This document shows, one piece after another, positions 20,970 through 33,018 of a stretch of DNA of 64,000 nt. The stretch's first letter is position 1; each line of letters starts with the position of its first letter. This stretch comes from Prunella strophiata (taxonomy: Eukaryota > Chordata > Aves > Passeriformes > Prunellidae). The DNA is taken from contig JAZBQD010000022.1 in NCBI GenBank assembly GCA_036583965.1, forward strand, positions 2,786,001 through 2,850,000. The letters run 5' to 3'. A model generated the notes under the pieces. That model had not been told where the DNA came from. It worked only from the letters and a program-made list of their open reading frames with translations, and searched no databases. A program made the position numbers and the translations under genes.

Positions 20970-22851
20970 CATCCCTGGCACCTTGTGGGTGACCCCACAG
21001 GCAGCCCAGCACACCCTGGCACCTTTGTGGGTGACCCCACAGGCAGCCCAGCACACCCTGGCACCTTGTGGGTGACCCCACAGGCAGCCCAGCACACCCT
21101 GGCACCTTGTGGGTGACCCCACAGGCAGCCCAGCACACCCTGGCACCTTGTGGGTGACCCCACAGGCAGCCCAGCACACCCTGGCACCTTGTGGGTGACC
21201 CCACAGGCAGCCCAGCACACCCTGGCACCTTGTGGGTGACCCCACAGGCAGCCCAGCACACCCTGGCACCTTGTGGGTGACCCCACAGGCAGCCCAGCAC
21301 ACCCTGGCACCTTGTGGGTGACCCCACAGGCAGCCCAGCACACCCTGGCACCTTGTGGGTGACCCCACAGGCAGCCCAGCACACCCTGGCACCTTGTGGG
21401 TGACCCCACAGGCAGCCCAGCACACCCTGGCACCTTGTGGGTGACCCCACAGGCAGCCCAGCACACCCTGGCACCTTGTGGGTGACCCCACAGGCAGCCC
21501 AGCACACCCTGGCACCTTGTGGGTGACCCCACAGGCAGCCCAGCACACCCTGGCACCTTGTGGGTGACCCCACAGGCAGCCCAGCACACCCTGGCACCTT
21601 TGTGGGTGACCCCACAGGCAGCCCAGCACACCCTGGCACCTTGTGGGTGACCCCACAGGCAGCCCAGCACACCCTGGCACCTTGTGGGTGACCCCACAGG
21701 CAGCCCAGCACACCCTGGCACCTTGTGGGTGACCCCACAGGCAGCCCAGCACACCCTGGCACCTTGTGGGTGACCCCACAGGCAGCCCAGCACACCCTGG
21801 CACCTTGTGGGTGACCCCACAGGCAGCCCAGCACACCCTGGCACCTTTGTGGGTGACCCCACAGGCAGCCCAGCACACCCTGGCACCTTTGTGGGTGACC
21901 CCACAGGCAGCCCAGCACACCCTGGCACCTTGTGGGTGACCCCACAGGCAGCCCAGCACACCCTGGCACCTTGTGGGTGACCCCACAGGCAGCCCAGCAC
22001 ACCCTGGCACCTTGTGGGTGACCCCACAGGCAGCCCAGCACACCCTGGCACCTTGTGGGTGACCCCACAGGCAGCCCAGCACACCCTGGCACCTTGTGGG
22101 TGACCCCACAGGCAGCCCAGCACACCCTGGCACCTTGTGGGTGACCCCACAGGCAGCCCAGCACACCCTGGCACCTTGTGGGTGACCCCACAGGCAGCCC
22201 AGCACACCCTGGCACCTTTGTGGGTGACCCCACAGGCAGCCCAGCACACCCTGGCACCTTTGTGGGTGACCCCACAGGCAGCCCAGCACACCCTGGCACC
22301 TTGTGGGTGACCCCACAGGCAGCCCAGCACACCCTGGCACCTTTGTGGGTGACCCCACAGGCAGCCCAGCACACCCTGGCACCTTGTGGGTGACCCCACA
22401 GGCAGCCCAGCACACCCTGGCATCTTTGTGGGTGACCCCACAGGCAGCCCAGCACACCCTGGCACCTTTGTGGGTGACCCCACAGGCAGCCCAGCACACC
22501 CTGGCACCTTTGTGGGTGACCCCACAGGCAGCCCAGCACACCCTGGCACCTTTGTGGGTGACCCCACAGGCAGCCCAGCACACCCTGGCACCTTGTGGGT
22601 GACCCCACAGGCAGCCCAGCACACCCTGGCACCTTTGTGGGTGACCCCACAGGCAGCCCAGCACACCCTGGCACCTTGTGGGTGACCCCACAGGCAGCCC
22701 AGCACACCCTGGCACCTTTGTGGGTGACCCCACAGGCAGCCCAGCACACCCTGGTACCTTTGTGAGTGACCCCACAGGCAGCCCAGCACACCCTGGCACC
22801 TTTGTGGGTGACCCCACAGCACACCCTGGCACCTTTGTGGGTGACCCCACA
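20970..22851. repeat. 41/42-bp minisatellite, about 45 copies
   Basis: The unit contains GTGGGTGACCCCACAGGC, AGCCCAGCACACCCTGG and CACCTT(T). Units with CCTTG are 41 bases and those with CCTTTG are 42. The 41-base form dominates the left two thirds and the 42-base form the right third. Point variants (CATCTTTG near 22421, GGTACC and GTGAGTG near 22755) and a unit lacking about 9 bases (near 22815) cluster at the right end. Each unit can fold a small hairpin from GTGGG...CCCAC. Open frames of 630-782 residues across it are artefacts of the stop-free unit. Confidence 0.97.
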
Positions 22852-23097
22852 ATCCCCCCCTGCCCCAAGTGTGGCTGCAGCTGGACCAGACCCTGCTCAG
22901 ATTTTGGGGTCTGAGCAGTGGAGGGGTGCAGAGAGGCCTGGGGTGACACACGAAGGCTTCTCACCCTCTCAGAGAGGGTTTCTCTCTTCCTCTTTTCATC
23001 AGCTGAATCTCACTGAAGCAGTAAAACCTCACGTTTCCTACTGCTCAATGATATTTGCTGACTGCAGTGTCACAACAACCGTACCGGATGAGTGGGG

Positions 23098-23122
23098 AAA
23101 AAAAAAAAAAAAAAAAAAAAAA
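23098..23122 (+). repeat. Poly(A) run, 25 bases
   Basis: Pure A homopolymer a few hundred bases right of the 41/42-bp array, with no LINE or gene body recognised before it. Confidence 0.95.
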
Positions 23123-23153
23123 GAAATGTTAGAAAAATAACCTTGCGTGGAGG

Positions 23154-23163
23154 CACGTGGGAA
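23154..23163 (+). promoter_or_regulatory. Overlapping E-box and RBPJ motif (CACGTGGGAA)
   Basis: CACGTG (23154-23159) overlaps CGTGGGAA (23156-23163) so that a bHLH factor and RBPJ could not both occupy it. Together with the site at 20559 it brackets the 41/42-bp array. A motif of this length can arise by chance, so weight it lightly. Confidence 0.3.
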
Positions 23164-23869
23164 TGCTGAGCCCTGACAGCCACAGGAGCAGAAACCCCTC
23201 GAAAGCAGCAGAGCCAAAGGGGAACCTTCCTGCAGCCTCTGGCTGGTGCCCCTGCCGGGATTTGGGGCTGGTGGCACAGGACGGCACACTTGGGTGTGAA
23301 GTGCTCGGCAGGGCTGCCCACGCTTTCACTGCCGGCCTGAGTGAGGTGTTAAGAGCATCTTAACAAGGGAGATTTTGCATTTCAAGTAATTCCCCACCTG
23401 CTGCCCCTGAAAGGGGTGAAAGCAGGGTCAGGGATCCACCTGGGGCTCCCTAGGAAACCCCCATGACCCAGTGGGAGGCATTTCAGTGGAAAAGTGAAGT
23501 AACAAAAGTAAAAACTATGTGGAGGCAGCCATCAGCCTTTGCTGTCTTTTACTTTTGAGCAGCCTGGCCATACTGGGGTGGATCTGAACTCTTCTGCACT
23601 TGCCTTACAAAACTCAAGTGGGCTAGACTCAGTTTTGAGTGCCCAACCAGCCCTTCCCCAGCTCCTCTGGTCGAACACATGAAATTTGGGCTCCACGTTG
23701 GAGCAGCCCCCACTTAACCAACACTCAGCCTGCTCTGGTGGTGACAGCTTGCAATGCTCAAAAACCACCTGGAAAAGCTGGGAACCACCACCTGGAAGTG
23801 GGGGAACCACCACGGGCACCACTGGGAATGCCACGCTCTCCAGCCAGGACACCAGTGCCAGGTCGTGCT

Positions 23870-23985
23870 GGGAGAAGATCCCTGAGGGATGAGGGAGCCA
23901 GGATTGCTGGGAGAGGGTCCCTGAGGATGCAGGAGCCAGGATTGCTGGGAGAGGGTCCCAGGGGGATGTGGGAGGCAGGATTGCT
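23870..23985. repeat. Three-copy 38-39 bp tandem repeat
   Basis: Consecutive units start at 23870, 23909 and 23947. Each begins GGGAGA(A/G)G(A/G)TCCC and ends GGATTGCT, with mismatches between them. It is a small young minisatellite. Confidence 0.85.
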
Positions 23986-26004
23986 GTGGCAGCTGCAGCA
24001 GCTCCAGTGACTTGCCAGGAGCCGCCGGCTCCGAGCGCTTCCTGCGATTTGGCCCTCGGTGAATAAATAACCACACACAGAAGCGAAGGCAGCGAAGGAT
24101 CTCGGGCAGAGTAAATATAGTTCATAACTCCTTTTTTTCCCTGCCTTCAGTCTGATCCCAAGCTCTGTCTGTTTGTACTCTTGCCTTTGTTTTGAGGGTG
24201 TTTTTTTCTGCTGTGTTTTTTTAACCAGCATTTGATGGCAACTTCCCAATGACACGTTCAGGCTGCTGAAAGCGCCTCATTTTGCTGTGGCCGGGGCAGC
24301 AGCTTTCATTGATGGTTCAAATCACCAGGCAGGCTCTGGGTTGGAAAGAGACAACAATACCACAGCACTCAGAGGTTTTTCAGAGCAAAACTTGCCAAAG
24401 AGGGATAAAAAGAATGGTTTGGGCTTGACTTTTTTTTTGCATTTCACAACTGTAAACTAAAACCACTCTGGGTCGGAATCACATCTGGGCTGGTGGGAGC
24501 ACAGCTCTGTGGGTAGTGCTGGCAAACCTCTGCTGGATATTGCTTTGCCTCTCTGGTTTCCAGCTCACCAAACCAAGCACCAAACCCAGTGCCTGGTTAA
24601 CCAACACTCAGCTGGTGTTTGAGGATGTTTTCCTGGCAAATGAACCTAATTGCCACATTGGTGCAGCACTTGCTGAGCTCTTCCCAGCACTCCTGGCTGC
24701 AAACTGTGGTGCCTGGCTTGGGCTGATTCATTTTCAGGCATTTCCCCCTTCCCACAGCTCTTTTGGGGGTGTTTCTTGGTTTTCCTCATCAGCAAAGCTG
24801 AAAATGGAAAGGCAAAATATTTCCCAGGTGCTGGCCAGGTGATGGGACCCTTCCTGATGTCCCTCATGGAGGTTTCTCCTGGGAATGCTGCAGGATTTTG
24901 GGGGTAATGCACAGTACTGGCACGAGGGTCTCCTCTGGCTCATGTTCCAGTACAAGTGGGGTGTCCCAGGGGTGGCTGTGTCCACATGGATTGAGCTGGG
25001 GGCAGCTGTCCCAGCTGCTCTTCACAGGCAGGCGAGACATTTCTCATCCCTCGGCAAATCGGGGCCTCCAGGGGGGAACAAAAACACCCGGAGTGCTGTC
25101 ACCTGTGGGAATGCTCATCCCAGCAGCTGGGGCAGCCCCTCTTCCCTCTCCTGTGCCCGTGGGACCCCAGCCCGGGCTGGGAATGTGCCTTTCCTGGGGC
25201 TGCCAGCACAGACAGGTGGGGAACAGCCCCGGTCCCAGGAGGAGGAACTGAAACCTGCCCGTGCTGGCTGCTCCCGTCACGGCAGCACAGCCCGCCTGTC
25301 CCTCGTCCTTCCCACAGCTGGTTCCTAGAAAACCAGCTCCCAGACAGGTCCCAGAAATTGGATTTTGCCCAGTGCAGCTTTGCAAACAAACCCAGGAATG
25401 ATAATAGGGAAGCAGCCAGTCCCTCTTTGGTGTCATTTTGCTTTATTTTTCTTGCACGTTGCAGCTTCCCACCAGTCTGGCGGTGGCTGGAGGCTGCAGC
25501 AGCCCCTCTGACTGAAAGGTCTCCATATCAGAGCAGAGGAGCACCAAGAATTGTGTCATGTGCTGGTGAGGCCGAGCCTCTCCTCCTGCCCTTCTGAGAT
25601 GCCACTTTTCCCCTGGCATGGGGCTGGGACAGATGTGCCAGCCCAGAAGTTCAGCAGCCCCTCACCTCAAGCCTGCTGGTCCCACCAGGACCTTGCTGCA
25701 CCACCTGGCAGGTGAGAAAATACCTAAAGATGAGCAGCATGGCAAGGAAAGGGAAAAGTGACTCAAACACATCACACAGATAACACAAGAAATCTCCTGG
25801 GACAGACATGGAGGAGTGGGGGGAGAGGAAGCCAGGGGCATCCCCATGGGAAAACACATACATGTTTGGGCAGCGAGAACAGAAGTGCTCATTACTCATG
25901 AAAAAAACTCCCACAGAAGTTCTTTTCAGGCATCAGCTTCCAGTAACAAAGCCAGATTGATGGAAAAAAAGTGCTTTTATTTTTCATTCGCCAACGGAGA
26001 AGCT
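23986..26004. other. Intergenic, no gene seen
   Basis: Unique sequence of mixed GC. Two matches to TGTGGGAA (25104-25111 plus strand; about 24755 minus strand) are within what chance would give. No exon recognised. Confidence 0.5.
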
Positions 26005-26028
26005 AAAAAAAAAAAAAAAAAAAAAAAA
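26005..26028 (+). repeat. Poly(A) run, 24 bases
   Basis: Pure A homopolymer with no recognisable retroelement upstream. Confidence 0.95.
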
Positions 26029-26859
26029 GAATGCAAAGAATAACTGGGGGAATAGAAAGAGTCAGCTGAGGGAGCTGGGTCCCAGGGGTGCTCAGACAAT
26101 GCCTCCTGCCCCTGGGCTTTTAATTATTGTGCTCAGGAAATCAAACAAGTGTGCTATTATTTATTTGGAGGAGGCATTGGTTTCCGTGTGTTTTACAGGG
26201 GTTTGCCCGTGGGCACGGAGGAACCATTCCTTAGGGCATGAGGAGGGACTGGCCAAACTGCTTTTGGGTTGGCACTGGGCAGGGGGAATGGGAGAGCAGC
26301 TGTGCCCCCCTCCAGGCTCCCTGGGCAGGCAGCACTGGCAGTTTTGGGGTGCTGAGGGGTGAGCAGAGCCACGCTTGGTGCCACTGCAGCCCCAACCCCA
26401 GTGGCTCAGCCACTGCTGGTGGATGGCCATGGAGGGTCTGGGGCTGCAGGATGCTCCCTGTCCCACCTCCACATCCCAGTGCCGTGTCCTCCCCTCTCCG
26501 TTCCCTCCTGCTCCCCATCCTCCCCTGCTCTGCTCTCCCCCTCCTCTCGCCCCGCCGAGCCCCGAAAGGAGCCCTTGGTATGTTGTGTGAGTTGCAGCTC
26601 AAGTGAGTTTTATTCAGCTCCACTAACCTTGGCAGACAGACCCCAGGGAAAGGGACAAAAGGACAATTGTTTGCAGCAATTTTGCCCTCAATTGGTTTCC
26701 CCATCAGCTTGCAGAGCGGCACAGCCAGCCAGGCACTGCCTGACTAACAACATTAAATTCAACTCGCGCTGCTTGCGAGAAGGAGGGGGGGGGGTGCGGA
26801 GGAAATCAAACTTTTGGGGGCCGCTTCTTGCCTTTCCACGCACAAAACCCCAAACTGCG
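26029..26859. other. Intergenic, no gene seen
   Basis: Unique DNA. The segment at 26680-26770, with CAATTTTGCCCTCAATTGG and AACAACATTAAATTC, looks moderately like a conserved element beside the CpG island that follows. Confidence 0.4.
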
Positions 26860-27350
26860 GCAAGAAAAAGCGGGGGACTCGAGCCGTTCCAGCAGCCCCG
26901 TTCTGTGGGACAGCAGCTGCGGCGCCTCTGTCCCCGGTGCCACCGCTGTGTCCAGCTGTGCCACCGCTCCCCCCGGCCCTCGCCGGGGCCGGCTGCCCGC
27001 ACGCCGGCCGGGCCGCGGGGCGCCGGGCTGCTCTCGCTCCAGCTGGAGCCATCCCAGCCCCGGGGCAGCGAGCCGGGAGCTGCTCGTGCCTCCGCAGCCG
27101 CCGCTTCTGCTGCGCCCCGGCACCGCGTCCGCGCCCCGCGCCCGGCTGGCGGCGATGCGGGGATGCCAAATGCGGACAGGGTTTGCGCTCCCAAGCGTCA
27201 CCTGGCAGAGGGAGACCCTTCCCAGGCTCCGGAGAGTCTTTCCAAAGTCTTGGCTCTGGAGAGGCCGCTGGGGTAATTCAAGCCGCCTTCCTGCACGCCC
27301 CCGGCTCGCCGCCGGCCCCCCGGAGCCTCCTCAGGGCTTGAGCAACCGGC
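26860..27350. other. CpG island distal to NOTCH1
   Basis: A compact CpG-dense block about 19.5 kb upstream of the NOTCH1 start, with GCCGGCCGGGCCGCGGGGCG and CCGCGTCCGCGCCCCGCGCC. It supports overlapping open frames on both strands (up to 305 residues), but none resembles a known protein. A CpG island away from known exons in a vertebrate often marks a non-coding RNA promoter or a strong enhancer. No TATA box or clear start codon context was found. Confidence 0.5.
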
Positions 27351-30300
27351 ACGTTTGTGCCAAAGGCGTTTAGTGTTAAGCGTAAGGATCCCAGTGGAGG
27401 GAGGGTTTGAGATGTCTTTCCCCTATTCCTCATCCCCCTCAATCCCAGCCTGAGCGTTTCCTGCACTCTCCCTGCCGCCACACCGGGCTGAGGATCCTGA
27501 GGATCCTCACGGGATCAGGAGCGGCCGCTGTGCCTCCACCACGAGGCTGTGCTGGGAGCAGCCTGGCCCTTGGGAGCAGGAAATCGTCTCCCATGGCTAA
27601 ATCAGCTGCAGCCCCACCCTCCGCTCTGCCACCAGAGCTCTGCCACCACAGCTCCGGACACAGGCTGGGGAGGGCAGGAGCCCTGGGTTTGGGCATCCCC
27701 CCATCCAGGCCAGGCCTGCAGGAGCTGTACAGCCCAGTCTGAGACCCGGACTGTAACGAATGCGTTGGTTTTGGCTGGGCCCCAGCTGGAGCCCTGCCCG
27801 CCCCATGAAAGCAGCGCGGCTGCGGGAACGCGCGGCTCAGCCGGCTCGGGGACCTCGGGCACCCAGCACCCCCTGCCCACGCACCTCCACGGGCACCTCA
27901 GCGGGGTTTGGCACCATGGGAGGGTGGCTGAGGGGTGGCTGGGGTTACCCCAGCTGGGATCCTTCCTTCCCAGCTCCAGAGGGTTTGTGGAGCTCCCGAC
28001 AGAGGCACGAGGACCCCACGCGCGGGCGACGTGTCGGCGCAGTCCCCTCTGTGCGTGCCCCAGGACATCCCTGCACGTTTGAACTCCAGCAGAGCGAGTT
28101 TTGGGTGGCTGCATCGAGGTGAGGGGGACCTGCCTGGGCACATCCCAGCAGCAGCAGGGTGCGGGGAGCAGCCTCCTTTGTCTGGGCTCCACGGGATGGG
28201 GCAGCAGGTGGATGTGGAGGCACCTGTGGAGATGGGGTGGTGCATCCCAGGCTCCTTGGACACACATGTCCCACACCCCACAGCTCCACACTGGGGACGT
28301 GGGTGTTTGCAAAGCTCACAGACAGCGAGGAGAATCCTAATTCACATGGCCCTGGAGGCCAAATTCCTTTCCTGGCCCTGGTGGGTGGGAGTTGAGCTGC
28401 TGCCCAGCTCAGCAGCAGTGCCCCTTGCACAAGGCACCCCAAAATCAATCTGCTGTGCCATGGGTGGGCTCAGAGGGATCTGACATCCAGTGCACTGAAA
28501 GGCCCCCAAGATGCTCTCTGTTGTTTATCTCCAGGGTAATTAGGTAATTAACAAAGCAAATGAATTTCGGTTTCTGTCTTCAGGGCTGGATTTGGCATGG
28601 TGCTTGCCCTCATTTTGGAGCTCTGTGAGGAGCACAGGGTGGACCAGGGTGTGTAAATGCTCCCAGCCATCCCTGCCATCCTTCCAACCCCTCCCTGCAC
28701 TGCAGCAGACACCTGTCTGTGGCTGGGGGCGACCCCAGGAGCTGTGGGGCTGCTCAGCATCCAATAAAAGCCCCTGATTTTTCATGGGGGAATCTTTTGC
28801 TCCAGCACACTGGCTGCAGGAGGGACAGGTCCTTGGGACAGGGCAGTATTTCCAGCAAGCCCAGGTGCCCTGAGCTGGGATTTGGGGGTTTCTCAGGTCA
28901 TCAAGACTTCCAGCACGGAGTCTTTGAACAGTTTGTTCCCATGCCTTGGGAAGCAGGAGCTCCTCTGGCTCTGCTACAGAGGAGTCTGCAGAAGTGCATG
29001 CCTGAAATCTTTGCAAACTTGGCTGTGGATTCCTACAGAACAGACTTTTCACTTCCCTGCTCAGCCCCTCTTCCCTTGGTCTGTGGGAGGGGGAGAGGTG
29101 GGAAGTGGAGCCCGGTGCCATCCCGAGCCCATCACTGATGGAGATTTTGGGGAAAGACAGGATCTTCCTTGCCAAACCACTTTACATCAACAGTCAGCCC
29201 AGACTGCCTTTGCTGCAGGGACTGGCAGAGGGAGAGGCTGCTGAACAAAGGAGGAACTTCTCCACACATACCACACACAAATATTTGCCGTAGCAGCAGG
29301 AACAAAATAGCAAATTAGCAGCAAACGAGCTGATCCTGTGCTTGGTCCAAGTTAGCCAGGTAGGAAAGTCCCAGATTTCACCAGGCAGGTGAAACACATC
29401 CTTGGAGCAGCTGCCATCGGGTCAATGGATTCCTGCCCGCAGCTTCCATCCCCAACGGCTGCTCACGGTCCAGCTCGGAGGAAAGGCTGGAGGGAGGGAG
29501 GGAGGGAGGGAGGCTCGGCCGTGCCGAGCACGCGGGGCTCAGGCAGCAGCAGGCACGGAGGGGCCGGGAACGGGGCAGGCGCTGGCTGGGGTTGGCAGGG
29601 AAATGCCATGGAAACCCGCCGGCGTGATGCTGAGCCCCGCGCGTCCTCCCGCGAAGAAAAGGGGACAATGGGGCCGGGCAGGCAGAGCTGCCTCCCCAAG
29701 CTGTCCTACTTTGCTGCTCTGCCCCATCTGTGAGCTGTCAGGCACCCGCCTCGCTTCTCCCTCCGGCTGGAACTCCCCCCCCGCAGGCAGGAGGAGGGGG
29801 CTGCAGCCGGCAAAAGTCACCAGGGCTGGGGGGATGCTGGGGGAAGGCGTCTCTGATAAGCGTGGATGGCCTTTTATCTGTCACCAGGGTGTGCAAACAG
29901 CAGCCACGACACCCGGCGTTCGTCTTGGTGTTGATATTTCTCTTTTTGTAAAAAGTTTTTAAGCACTGACACGCAGCCATGCGTGGCTGGCTGGGTGGAT
30001 GTCAACTCAAGTGGAAAACCCTGGAAGGAAAAGGCACCTCCAACCAGCCTCCAGTCCCAGCCTTTAACAGGACCCATCTCAGGTCCTGTTTTACCACACT
30101 TGCCCCATGTGTGGTGCCATGTCATGGTGTTCAGGGAGGCATGGGCACCCCTGGACTCGAGGGGGTTTTGCACCCACCACCCCCAGGATCTGGGGGTGTG
30201 GGGTGCTCCCCTGAGCAGGAGGAGTGGGTGGGTGCTGGGGGAGGCTTGCACGCCCCAGCAGGAGCTGCACGGGGTGCAGGAGCACACCCAAACCAAAGGC

Positions 30301-32316
30301 AGTGTTTAATTAAGATTTCTGACGGGGTGAGATAGTGAAATGAGCAGATCTGGGCCCTCACTGACAGAGACGGGGTGACTCCCTCGGTCTGCACCAGCAC
30401 GCCAGGCAGCATTTGCATCCTCAAGCAGAGAGGGTTTTAATTGATATTGTGCTGGGATAACACCAAGAAGAAAAAAGCACAGAGCCCTTTTCATGTCTGA
30501 GCCCCAGCTCTCCTGCAGAACCCCAGGCCCCTGGGTGCTGCTGGGGTCAGGGTGTGGGGTGGGCAGGGTGAGATCCCCCAGGGATGGAGCAGGGCTTTGC
30601 TGTGCTTCTCCCTCTGCGTGCCCAGTGCTCAGGGAGGATGCAGGGAGGTCACAGTGTGGTTTTGAAGCACTTTGGGGTAAATGTGAGCCTCTGGAGCAAG
30701 TCCCACCAGCAGTTTGCTCCTCACATGTACCGCCAACATCTTCCCTGGGTGCTGGCAAACCACTTGGCCTCTCTCCCAAAAATTCTCAGGTGTCCCCTTC
30801 CTGGGCATCTGCAGGGGATCCCCCAGAGCCGTGACCCTCACCTGCTGCTGCAGGAGCACCAGGGCCGTGCCAGCGGCAGGAGGGGGAGCGGCAGCACGGA
30901 CACGCTCGCGGGGCGGAAAAACCGTTTGAGGAAACGAGGCCAGATAAATCAGGCGGATTCATTCAGCTCCGAGGCTGCTGCCTCGGAGAAAGGGGAGCCT
31001 TTGTGGGGAGCGAGGCTCTGGAGCCAGCCGCCCACCTGCCCCCGGCCCGCGCCGCCGGCTCTGGCGCCAGCGGCAGCAGCTGGGCCGGCCGCGCGCCCTG
31101 GCGCCTGCCAAGGGTGCCAGCGTGGCCCTAAATGCTCCCTTTCACCACAGCTCCGAGGGCTGCCATCAGGACAGGGGCTGAGGGCTGCTGCTGGCTCCTC
31201 AGAGGGGTTTGTGGGGTGATCTGAGAGCGCGGGGTGCTGCACCCCAGCCTGGCTCAGCTCACCATCCCATGCAAGAGCTCTTTCCCTCATTTCTATCTTT
31301 AACTGCCCCGCCAAGCGCAGGGGGACGCAGCCCCCCAGCATTTGCTCTGATTCTCGGGATGCTCCACGTGCCGCAGAGCCCGGACCCCGGCAGGGGCTCC
31401 CCGGGAGAGGGGCTCGGGGTCTTTGATCCTCCCCACATCCCCCTGCTCCGGGCACAGCTGAGCCCGCGGGGCCCAGCCCGGCCCCGGCACAACTGCGGCC
31501 GCGGCCTCCCCGCGGGGCAGGCAGCTGGCATGGAGGGGGACAGCGAAAAGCAGCCACTGCTCTTTTTCCTTCCCCCTCTCCTGTTGTTCTCCTCGTGGTT
31601 TGGGGACCCAGAGAGGCTGGGGGAGCCGGGACGTGCCGGGGAAGGAGCCTCCCCTCAGCCCCGGCAGCTGTGACACCCGGGAGCATGCGCCGTTTCCGGA
31701 GAGGAAAATGACATAATTCATACCCAGAATAATTCCCTCCTCAGAGCAAGCCCGGCTCTATCTCCTGGCTGACAGCGAGGCCCCAAACCCCTCTCTTGTT
31801 TCCTAATCTGCAGCTCGGGCCCTGAGGGGCGGTGGGAAGCAGAGGAGAGGGCTGGGCAGCGGTGTTCAGGGACGTGGAAATTGCAAATCAGCGCCGGGCA
31901 GGGGGGTAACAGCTCCGGGAATGACCGAGTCCCTAATTACATATGCTTAGCCAAGATTTTTGGCAGCGACATCAGAAAGGAGCTAAAGCTGCCTAATTCC
32001 TGCTTACCCCCAAAATAGCCTCAAACAGACAGACCCGAGGTGGGAACACGGCTTGGAGCTGTGGCTGTGGGGGTGGCACTGCTGGGGGACCCCAAGAACC
32101 CCTTCCCCGAGTCAGTCCAGCCCTGAGAGGGGTGAGTTTTGGGTTTTGGTGTCTGAGCCCCCCCAGCAGCTGCCCAGCTGCTGAGGGACATTTCCCACCG
32201 GGGCCAGGCCGGGTCTCACACGGCGCAGGGGCTGGGTCTGGTTATCTCCCCAATGAGGGGCCTGGAGCCATCAAGATCTGCTCCAAACAATCGCTTCCTT
32301 TCCCAGGCACCTTCCG
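27351..32316. other. Intergenic, no gene seen
   Basis: GC-rich unique DNA. It contains a (GGGA)n run at about 29490-29513, a TAATTAGGTAATTAAC cluster at about 28539-28554, CpG-rich patches at about 31020-31110 and 31380-31520, and a candidate conserved islet at 31680-32030. Confidence 0.5.
31680..32030. promoter_or_regulatory. Candidate conserved non-coding islet
   Basis: Non-repetitive sequence with clustered motifs: GACATAATTCATAC, CAGAATAATTCCC, CCCTAATTACATATGCTTAG and AGCTGCCTAATTCC. The composition differs from the GC-rich surroundings and there is no open frame of note. Confidence 0.3.
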
Positions 32317-32385
32317 AAAAAAAAAAAAAAAAAAGAAAGAAGAAGAACAAAAAAACCCCAACAATAATAAAAGGAAAAAAAAAAA
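32317..32385 (+). repeat. A-rich simple repeat
   Basis: An A18 run at 32317-32334 followed by an A-rich stretch (GAAAGAAGAAGAAC, AATAATAAAAGG) up to about 32385. Confidence 0.9.
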
Positions 32386-32750
32386 GCGCTGACTTTTCCC
32401 AGTGCTGCCACATTTCCCTGCCTTGTGTTTTCCTGCCCCCACACATCTTCCTCGCCCAGGGATTGTCCCCAGCTGCCTCGAGCAGGGCTCCTCACTGCTC
32501 CAGGGGCAGGATTTATCCTGCTGTAAGCCATCCACACTCAGACCTGTGGGACTGGGTGAGAAAACCCCGATGGGACACCTTGGCCCTGGCAAAGGGATGA
32601 ATTCTTCACTATGGATCCAATCCTACACGTGGGGATGGGGTTGCTGCCAGAGTTTTGGGAGCCCTCGTGCAGCTCTGTTGTCATCTCACCCCACACCTCC
32701 CCCCAGCTGAGCACAGCACTCTGGTGACTTTAACCATGACATCTATGGAA

Positions 32751-33018
32751 AGAGTGATCAAGCACTGGAATTGTCTGCCTGGGGAGGTGGTGCAGTCACC
32801 ATCCCTGGATGTGTTTAAAAAAAGCCTGGATGTGGCACACCAGGGTTTAGTTGAGGTGTTGGGGCTGGGTTGGACTCGATGATCTTGAAGTTCTCTTCCA
32901 ACCTGGTGATTCTGTGATTCAGTGATTCTGTGGATTCTGTGATTCTGTGATTCTGTAAATTCTGTGATTCTGTGATTCTGTGATTCAGTGATTCTGTGGA
33001 TTCTGTGATTCTGTGATC
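32751..33018 (+). repeat. CR1 LINE 3' end with expanded terminal octamer array
   Basis: A good match to the CR1 3' region: CACTGGAATTGTCTGCC, GTGGTGCAGTCACCATCCC, TGTTTAAAAAAAGCC, TTGGACTCGATGATCTTG, CTTCCAACC. It ends in a run of about 13 degenerate copies of GATTCTGT (32908-33018), far more than the two to four usual for CR1. Within this tail a block beginning GATTCAGTGATTCTGTGG occurs twice, 66 bases apart, so the tail itself has been duplicated. Confidence 0.9.

Noticed and set aside
20603..22964. Open frames of 630-782 residues rich in 'GCLWGHPQGARVCWAACGV'-type repeats
   Set aside because: Pure translation of the stop-free 41/42-bp minisatellite; the frame drifts with unit length and no start or splice context is present.
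24312..24325. GGTTCAAATC, a tRNA B-box-like motif
   Set aside because: No A box at the right distance upstream and no cloverleaf can be drawn.
26359..27276. 305-residue open frame through a CpG island
   Set aside because: Long frames are expected in CpG-rich DNA; several overlap here on both strands and none resembles a known protein.
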